Source of the DNA: an uncultured Eubacteriales bacterium | GTDB lineage: Bacteria; Bacillota; Clostridia; Oscillospirales; CAG-382 | Direction: 5' to 3' | DNA: 6,962 bases | Assembly: GCA_900546385.1 (NCBI GenBank) | Contig: URCT01000122.1 | Location: forward strand, 1 to 6,962 | Part shown: positions 1-5,400 of the stretch, in pieces | Position numbering within the stretch: position 1 is the stretch's first letter | Layout of the letters: each line of letters begins with the position of its first letter | The notes under the pieces: model-generated | What the model was told of the DNA's origin: nothing | Database searches by the model: none | What the model saw: the letters and a program-made list of their open reading frames with translations, nothing else | Translations under genes and position numbers: made by a program

Positions 1-25
1 TTTTGCACGTCCGAGCAGAAAGTTT

Positions 26-89
26 GTCCCTGCCGGGACGGCACACTCCGTGTGCCTGTTGGTTCGAGGTTCTGCAAACCTCGAACCAA
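26..89. repeat. Cluster of three adjacent perfect inverted repeats (intergenic)
   Basis: Three hairpins follow each other almost without gaps. The first is GTCCC (26-30) with GGGAC (35-39) around a 4-base loop. The second is GGCACAC (40-46) with GTGTGCC (50-56) around TCC. The third is TTGGTTCGAGGTT (59-71) with AACCTCGAACCAA (77-89), a perfect 13-bp stem with a 5-base loop. None is followed by a T-run on either strand, so they do not look like intrinsic terminators. The group may be a dispersed intergenic repeat, a structured 3' end of an upstream transcript, or a palindromic element; the sequence alone does not decide. The pairing itself is certain, its role unknown. Confidence 0.6.
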
Positions 90-105
90 AATTCGACAAA
101 ATTCG
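88..105. repeat. Short direct repeat AAAATTCG x2
   Basis: AAAATTCG occurs at 88-95 and again at 98-105, separated by AC, directly after the large hairpin and about 30 bases before the promoter -35 box. It could be an operator or the edge of the inverted-repeat element, but nothing else supports a function. At this length chance is possible. Confidence 0.3.
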
Positions 106-136
106 TTAACATACTGTGAACTCTCATAAAAACCCC

Positions 137-165
137 TTGACACGAAAAATAAATAAGTATATAAT
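137..165 (+). promoter_or_regulatory. Consensus housekeeping promoter (-35 TTGACA, -10 TATAAT)
   Basis: TTGACA at 137-142 and TATAAT at 160-165 are both perfect matches to the sigma-A/sigma-70 consensus and are separated by the optimal 17 bases. The AT-rich spacer supports the call. Transcription should start near 170-173, exactly where the 5' strand of riboswitch helix P1 begins, so the leader RNA would carry almost nothing ahead of the aptamer. Such a strong promoter fits a gene whose control is left mainly to the riboswitch. Confidence 0.92.
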
Positions 166-171
166 CTGCAC

Positions 172-347
172 CAGTACCAATAAATAGAGGCGCACCGAAG
201 AATGAACATAAGCCGAGCCTTCGCAAAGGCCGTGACACTTATGAGAGGTCGAAGTGCCGAAATGGGAAATAGGCGAAAATTTCCCGTTGGACGTCCGAGA
301 GAATATCCCGGCGGCTGTCACATTTGTGGAGAGCTATTTCGGTCTTG
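172..347 (+). promoter_or_regulatory. Lysine riboswitch (L-box) aptamer
   Basis: The conserved L-box signatures appear in order: AGAGGCGC (186-193), GAGAGGTCGAAGTGCCGAA (243-261) and GGCTGTCAC...GTGGAGAGCTAT (313-337). The five-helix junction can be drawn by hand. P1 pairs 182-187 with 334-339 and 176-178 with 341-343, possibly extended by 172-174 with 345-347. P2 pairs 192-195 with 254-257, 207-212 with 238-243, and 217-221 with 226-230. P3 pairs 264-270 with 279-285. P4 pairs 286-290 with 308-312. P5 pairs 319-321 with 326-328. The P2 loop TCGC (221-224) is complementary to GCGA in the P3 loop (273-276), matching the known L2-L3 kissing interaction of this class. By established knowledge this RNA senses L-lysine and controls lysine biosynthesis or transport genes. 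It controls the downstream transporter. Confidence 0.95.
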
Positions 348-380
348 TACATCTTATTTTTTGTAAAATGAGGACTGCAA
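345..380 (+). promoter_or_regulatory. Probable antiterminator hairpin of the riboswitch
   Basis: Bases 352-360 pair with 365-373 (A-U rich, two G-U pairs) around the loop TTGT. The helix can be extended outward by 345-349 with 376-380 (TTGTA with TGCAA, one G-U). The outer part uses the 5' strand of the terminator (374-384) and also bases 345-347, which can extend aptamer helix P1. The two folds are therefore mutually exclusive: without lysine this hairpin would block the terminator; with lysine a longer P1 would free the terminator strand. The pairing is seen by eye; the switching mechanism is inferred. Confidence 0.5.
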
Positions 381-410
381 CAGCTTTTTGCTGCTGCAGT
401 TTTTGTTTTT
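374..410 (+). terminator. Riboswitch-controlled intrinsic terminator (attenuator)
   Basis: ACTGCAACAGC (374-384) pairs with GCTGCTGCAGT (390-400) with a single A-C mismatch and a five-T loop, followed by a U-rich tail at 400-410 (TTTTTGTTTTT). It lies between the lysine aptamer and the start codon, the usual place for a transcriptional OFF switch. When lysine is bound, transcription should end here, before the transporter gene. Confidence 0.88.
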
Positions 411-425
411 ATAATCCACATTTTT

Positions 426-432
426 AGGAGGA
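426..432 (+). promoter_or_regulatory. Ribosome binding site AGGAGGA
   Basis: AGGAGG at 426-431 is a full anti-16S match placed 7 bases before the ATG at 439. It fixes the start of the transporter, including its signal peptide-like N-terminus. It lies downstream of the terminator hairpin and is not sequestered by it, so control looks transcriptional rather than translational. Confidence 0.9.
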
Positions 433-438
433 ACACCT

Positions 439-2331
439 ATGTTCAAATCCAAACGCCTGATGGCAATTCTTGCCGTCGTGTTATGCGTCATGTGCGCAGT
501 CAATATTTTCTGCGTCTTTGCGGACACGGAAAGCACCGGCGAAACCGCCGACACAGCACCTGCTGTCGATGAAACTGCCGATACGGCACCTGCCGCCGAC
601 ACTTCCCTTCCCGGCTATGCTTCTTACGCCATTGAAAACCTCGATCCGGAGCTTGACGACGACCTTCCCGAAAGCGAACAGCTCCTCACTCTCGCACAAA
701 ACTATATCGACAACTATAACACGGTTGTCGGAACCGACGAAAACGTTTCGGTCAACGCCAAAGAAGCCATCGCGCAGATCCGCACCGATGTGACGCCGTT
801 CTATGCGTCGATTTGGGCAATTCTGCCGCCGGTCATTGCCATCGTTCTCGCCCTCATCACCAAAGAGGTGTATTCCTCCCTCTTCATCGGCGTTTTGGCC
901 GGTGGTCTTCTCTATTCCAAATTTGCCTTTGAGGGCACGCTCGTACACGTCGTTGAAAACGGCTTCGTTGCAAGCCTTGCGGATTCCTACAACGTCGGCA
1001 TCCTCATCTTCCTTGTCCTTCTCGGTGCGCTTGTGTGCATGATGAACAAGGCCGGCGGTTCAGCAGCTTTCGGCCGTTGGGCAAGCACCCATATCAAATC
1101 GCGCTTGGGTGCACAGATCTGCACCATTCTTCTCGGTATGCTCATATTCGTTGACGACTATTTCAACTGCTTAACGGTCGGCAGCGTTATGCGCCCGGTT
1201 ACCGACGCAAAGCGCGTTTCCCGCGCGAAGCTCTCCTATCTCATCGACGCAACTGCCGCTCCGATCTGCATTATCGCGCCGATCTCCTCGTGGGCAGCCG
1301 CCGTTGCCGGGTTTGCTTCGGGCAGCGGCATGAACGGCTTTGAGCTGTTCATCAGTGCGATCCCCTACAATTTCTATGCACTGCTCACCATCATTATGAT
1401 GTTCACGCTCGCCATTGCCAACTTTGATTACGGTCCCATGAAGCTTCACGAAATGAATGCTTACTTAAATGGCGACCTCTTCACCTCCGGCAAGGACAAT
1501 GCCGACAAATCGGATGATTCCGAATCCGGCAACCCGAAGGGCAAAGTCATCGACTTGGTTATCCCGGTGGTCGTCCTCGTTATCTGCTGCATTACCGGTA
1601 TGATCTACTCCGGCGGCTTCTTCTCCGGCACCGGCTTTATCGAAGCCTTCTCCAACAGTGACGCATCGGTCGGCCTTGCGCTCGGCTCGCTTGTTGCCAT
1701 TGTTTTGGATGCAATTTACTTCTTCCTTATCCGCCGCATCATCAAGTTCTCGGCCTGCATGGGCTGCCTTGCCGACGGCTTCAAAGCCATGGTTCCGGCA
1801 ATCCTCATTCTGACCTTTGCCTGGACGCTGAAGGGCATGACCGACAGTCTCGGCGCGAAGATCTTTATTGCTGACATCGTCAACACCTCGGCTGCTTCCT
1901 TCGTCAACCTGCTTCCGGCCATCATCTTCCTCATTGCTGTCGGCCTTTCGTTTGCAACCGGTACTTCGTGGGGTACCTTCGGTATTCTCATTCCGATCGT
2001 TATTGCCGCCTTCAACGGCTTTGGCAGCGAGATCACCATCATCGCGATTTCTGCCTGCATGGCCGGTGCTGTCTGCGGCGACCACTGCTCACCGATTTCG
2101 GATACCACCATCATGGCTTCCGCCGGTGCTCAGTGCAACCACCTCAACCACGTTTCGACCCAGCTTCCGTATGCCATGACGGTTGCCGCCGTTTCGTTCG
2201 TATCCTACATCATTGCCGGCTTTGTACAGAACGTATTCATCGTTCTTCCGCTTGCCGTTGTTCTGATGATTGCTACTCTGATGGTAATCAAGACGTTAAC
2301 GGCAAACAAACAGCCCAAAGCGGCAAAATAA
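439..2331 (+). CDS. NhaC-family transporter, predicted lysine transporter (lysine riboswitch-controlled)
   Basis: A 630-residue integral membrane protein of the NhaC Na+/H+ antiporter family (COG1757). Family motifs are well preserved: D239-D240-Y241 followed by FNCLTVGSVMRPVTD, the segment LIDATAAPICIIAPISSWAA (about 268-287), T507-G-T-S-W-G-T-F-G515, and C546-G-D-H-C-S-P-I-S-D-T-T557 followed by a QCNHLNHVSTQLPYA stretch. About twelve membrane segments lie between residues 122 and 622, with a charged loop near 340-372. The N-terminus is odd: residues 1-28 read as a signal peptide (KSKR, hydrophobic core, VFA before D29), then about 90 acidic residues including a tandem ETADTAPA repeat precede the first core helix. 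The ATG is fixed by AGGAGG 7 bases upstream. Family members exchange Na+ with H+ or carry substrates. The lysine riboswitch argues for lysine import, as proposed by comparative genomics for L-box-controlled NhaC-type proteins (called LysW there, from memory). Family assignment is firm; substrate is inferred. Confidence 0.93.
   Translation: MFKSKRLMAILAVVLCVMCAVNIFCVFADTESTGETADTAPAVDETADTAPAADTSLPGYASYAIENLDPELDDDLPESEQLLTLAQNYIDNYNTVVGTDENVSVNAKEAIAQIRTDVTPFYASIWAILPPVIAIVLALITKEVYSSLFIGVLAGGLLYSKFAFEGTLVHVVENGFVASLADSYNVGILIFLVLLGALVCMMNKAGGSAAFGRWASTHIKSRLGAQICTILLGMLIFVDDYFNCLTVGSVMRPVTDAKRVSRAKLSYLIDATAAPICIIAPISSWAAAVAGFASGSGMNGFELFISAIPYNFYALLTIIMMFTLAIANFDYGPMKLHEMNAYLNGDLFTSGKDNADKSDDSESGNPKGKVIDLVIPVVVLVICCITGMIYSGGFFSGTGFIEAFSNSDASVGLALGSLVAIVLDAIYFFLIRRIIKFSACMGCLADGFKAMVPAILILTFAWTLKGMTDSLGAKIFIADIVNTSAASFVNLLPAIIFLIAVGLSFATGTSWGTFGILIPIVIAAFNGFGSEITIIAISACMAGAVCGDHCSPISDTTIMASAGAQCNHLNHVSTQLPYAMTVAAVSFVSYIIAGFVQNVFIVLPLAVVLMIATLMVIKTLTANKQPKAAK
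541..594 (+). repeat. Tandem in-gene repeat encoding ETADTAPA twice
   Basis: Codons 35-42 and 45-52 of the transporter both encode ETADTAPA, separated by V-D. The two DNA copies (541-564 and 571-594) differ at several third codon positions, so the duplication is not brand new, or selection keeps the peptide while synonymous sites drift. It lies in the acidic, probably unstructured extracytoplasmic segment just after the signal peptide. Confidence 0.75.
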
Positions 2332-2351
2332 GATTTTCCCGAAAAACACAG

Positions 2352-2389
2352 ACGCCGCCGTTTCCGGTTTCGGAAACGGCGGCGTTTTT
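2352..2389 (+). terminator. Intrinsic terminator of the NhaC-family gene
   Basis: ACGCCGCCGTTTCCG (2352-2366) pairs perfectly with CGGAAACGGCGGCGT (2371-2385) around the loop GTTT and is followed by five Ts at 2385-2389. It starts 20 bases after the stop codon. On the minus strand a short T-run appears only several bases past the stem, so it is mainly a plus-strand terminator, though it could backstop the convergent gene. Confidence 0.92.
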
Positions 2390-2439
2390 GTTGCGGTAAA
2401 GGCTTTGCCGTGTCGGTTTTTTACGGAGATTCCGATACA

Positions 2440-2477
2440 AAGCGAGCGGCTCACGTTTGCACATGAGCCGCTCGCTT
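2440..2477 (-). terminator. Probable terminator of the minus-strand giant gene
   Basis: AAGCGAGCGGCTCA (2440-2453) and TGAGCCGCTCGCTT (2464-2477) form a perfect 14-bp stem with a 10-base loop, 13 bases past the stop codon of the minus-strand gene. Read on the minus strand, the stem runs into TTTGTAT, a modest U-tract. The position and stem strength support a terminator for the large gene; the weak tail lowers certainty. Confidence 0.75.
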
Positions 2478-2490
2478 ATGCTTTTGGCGT

Positions 2491-5400
2491 TTATTCGAGT
2501 TCGGTTACCGTCAAATTGTCGATATAATAGCTTGTGCCAAGGTTTCCGACGGGATTCGAATAGATTGCAAACTCATCGTTGGCACGGCTTGTGCTGGTGG
2601 CAGGCACGGTATAGGTGAACGAGACGAGCTTCCAGCCGTCGGACACTTTGATGTTTGTATACATGCTTCCCGAGGCCGGACCGCCGTTATGATCGATCTT
2701 GCCGCTTGCGTCTAAATAGCGCATATTGGCATAAACTTCTGTTGCAAGGGTCGGATCCGTTCCGGCGGTATCCGTGCCGCTGCCTGCAAGCTTGACTTCA
2801 AACTGAACAGCGTAGGTCTTGCCGGGCGTAAAGGTGATTTTGTGATGCAGATACGCCCACTGCTTGCCGGCAGCCGTCTTGACAAGATAAACATGATTAT
2901 CCGCGTCTTCGGGATCGGTCACGACCGAAATGGTCGCATTGCCGGAATAGAAGCTGTGTTCGGCCGTTTCGGCATCGGCTTGGATGAGCGTCCGGTTACC
3001 GCCGCTCTGTCCTTCGCCGACAAGCTTGATATAGTCGACCTCCACTGTGCCGGTCGCGTCAAACGGGTCAAAGCGAAGCTGCTTTAACGTACCCGTCCAA
3101 CCGGCGGATTTGCTCATATCTAACGTAATCGTTTGGAAGGAATCGCCTGAGGATTTTGCAATCGGCACCGTAACGTGCTTGGCCTCGTTCCACGAGCTGT
3201 CCGCCTCGGTGATATAGTAGAAGCCGAAGTTGCGGTTGCCGGTACCGGTGATATTCCAGCGGCAGCGGACTTCGATTTTGGGCGTTTTGGAGCAATCGAT
3301 GCCGAGACCGGACGGCGAATAGATCATCGGGTCGCCGCTATTGGAGGTCAAAATCAGCGTTCCATCGCCGAAGCCGCTCGACATATCGCCGCCGTTCCAG
3401 CCAGCAAGCGAACCGATAACATTGAAGTTCCAGGTGTTGTTGACGTATTCTTCCTCCACCTGTTTGAACAGCTCTTTTTCGGGTGTCGTATAGTAATAGT
3501 TGCCGAGACGTTTCTTGCAGGTAAAGCCGAACACCTTCGCCAGCGACTCAATCGGCAGCATGGGAATGTTGTCAACCTGGTAAACGGCGGCGTCTAAAGC
3601 AAACGGGACACCGTCCACATAGGCCGTAGCACTGCCAACCGTGAAGGTGATGCATTTGTCGTCGCGGTAGAGATTCAAGGTCTTGGTATCATAATCCCAA
3701 TCGTAGTAGGTGTACAAGAGGTAATGCAGCACGTTTTTGCCGGGTTCGAACGGCACAAACCACACATCGTTCGCTTTTTCCGGAAGAATGTGCATTTGAG
3801 TCTCGTAGCCGTTGATATACAGCTTGGGACGTGCTTCGTATTTTTTCGGAACAATGGAGATGGATTTCACGGTAAAGGTGATATTGGTCGCCTGCAGCGG
3901 ATCAATGCGCAGGCTTCGTATCTTGCCGCCGCTCCAGCCGTTTACGCCGCTCACCCGGAATTCAAAGACGGTTTCATCCGTCGTTGTGGAGGCGATGCGC
4001 AAAGAATTGGCTTCGCTCAAATCCGGTGCGCCATCGGTCTGATAGAATAACTGCATGATCATGCCGGACGGGATGCCGCTTGCCACCACGCGGATAGCTG
4101 CGACCTGATCGGCCGTGTAGGCGGAATACACGCTGCTCTTGACATTGAAAATCGCGTCGGGATTGGTGGAATGCGTGCGGAAGGTCGTTCCGTTTTCCGA
4201 TGTGCCGACCACGCCGCCCATGTTGCCGAGCGTGATATAGTTTTTATAGGCATTCGCCGTCGTGAACAAGCAAACCTTTTCGGAATCGTCATACGCTTCA
4301 TCGCTCGGCGTCACATAGTTGCCATAGGCGCGAAGCAAACGTCTGTCCTGCGGATAGAGATGGTTGATGCGGGCTTTTTGCTCCGCATTCGGGCGGACAT
4401 CGGTATGTGCGCCGCCGTTTGTGTAAACCGAGCGCAGCACATCGAGATAGCCAAAGCCGTTGAGTCCGTCCGACGGCATGATATACGTGCCTTCGCCGTA
4501 TTCGTTCCAGGTGGACAGCCAAAGCAGGTTATGCGACCAATCGGTGGAATCCGAATAGCTCGGCAGATACGTGTCGCGCACCCATTCGTGCGACTTCTTG
4601 TAGTCGGCCACTGTCATGAGCGGATGGCGTTCGCCCGTCCACCCCACGTTGTTGAAGCCGACGCTGATGGTCGGGATGACATAAACATTTTTCGCCGTGC
4701 GTCTGCTTAAGTTGGCACTGACATTCGTCTCATACGAATAGCCGCCCGTGCCCCAGTTGTAGGCCTGCCAGCCGTCAAAGCCGTATTCGGCAAGATTGTT
4801 TTTGCCGGTGTGAGACGCGGTGATGATCATGCCGTCAAAGCCAAGCTTTTTGACCTCTTCGCGCATATAATCGAATTCGTCCTTTAGGCCGGTACCGAAA
4901 ATGCTGATGAGGTTGTCTGCGCCGAAAATGCTGAACACCAGCTTGTTGTTGATGGTCATATAGCGCGGATCGGTGAAGTAATTTTCGATCCAGTACGGCA
5001 CATAGTAGTTGCGGAAGGCCTCGCTATTCGCCGGTCTTGCGGCGTTGGCCGCCTCCCAAAGCAAGCAGAATTTGACCTTATCGCCGTATTTGGAGTGCAG
5101 ATACGCTTCGTCGAGCTGATCCGCAAGACGCGTGGTCTTCATGGGCGAATTGGAAGTGGTGGCATACCAGCAGAACGCTTGGAAATCGATGCCATGCTCC
5201 GCCATAAACTTGTTTTCCCAGTCCGCCGTTTCCGGAAGACCTTCGTCGTAATAGCCGAGAACCGGCTTGATGTCGTCAAACGGCGTGTTGCACGCCCAAC
5301 CCCAATGGTCGCCGTTGACCCATAACGGGCAGACGTTTAAGCCGATGGTGTAATTGTCCGCACCGTTCTGAATGACCGGCTCGGGTACGTCGTAATCGAG

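Noticed and set aside
59..89. T-arm-like GGTTCGAG that could suggest a tRNA 3' end
   Set aside because: The stem-loop is a perfect 13-bp hairpin, not a 5-bp T arm, and no acceptor, D or anticodon arms fit around it.
2..109. Open plus-strand frame from the window edge to a TAA at 107-109, which could be the tail of an upstream gene
   Set aside because: It is only about 35 codons, runs straight through three perfect palindromes and encodes no recognisable domain. The palindromes explain the sequence better; without upstream sequence it cannot be supported.
481..948. Minus-strand open frame of 155 codons inside the transporter gene
   Set aside because: It overlaps a strongly supported gene, is rich in Arg/Gly/Asp typical of an antisense frame, and has no domain or start signal of its own.
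1465..2085. Minus-strand open frame of 206 codons inside the transporter gene
   Set aside because: Its composition is low-complexity and charged, as expected for the reverse of membrane-protein codons, and it lies wholly within conserved NhaC motifs.
4171..4710. Plus-strand open frame of 179 codons opposite the giant gene
   Set aside because: It lies antisense to the conserved WbsX-type domain, has no ribosome site and no recognisable motif; it is a shadow of the GC-rich third positions.
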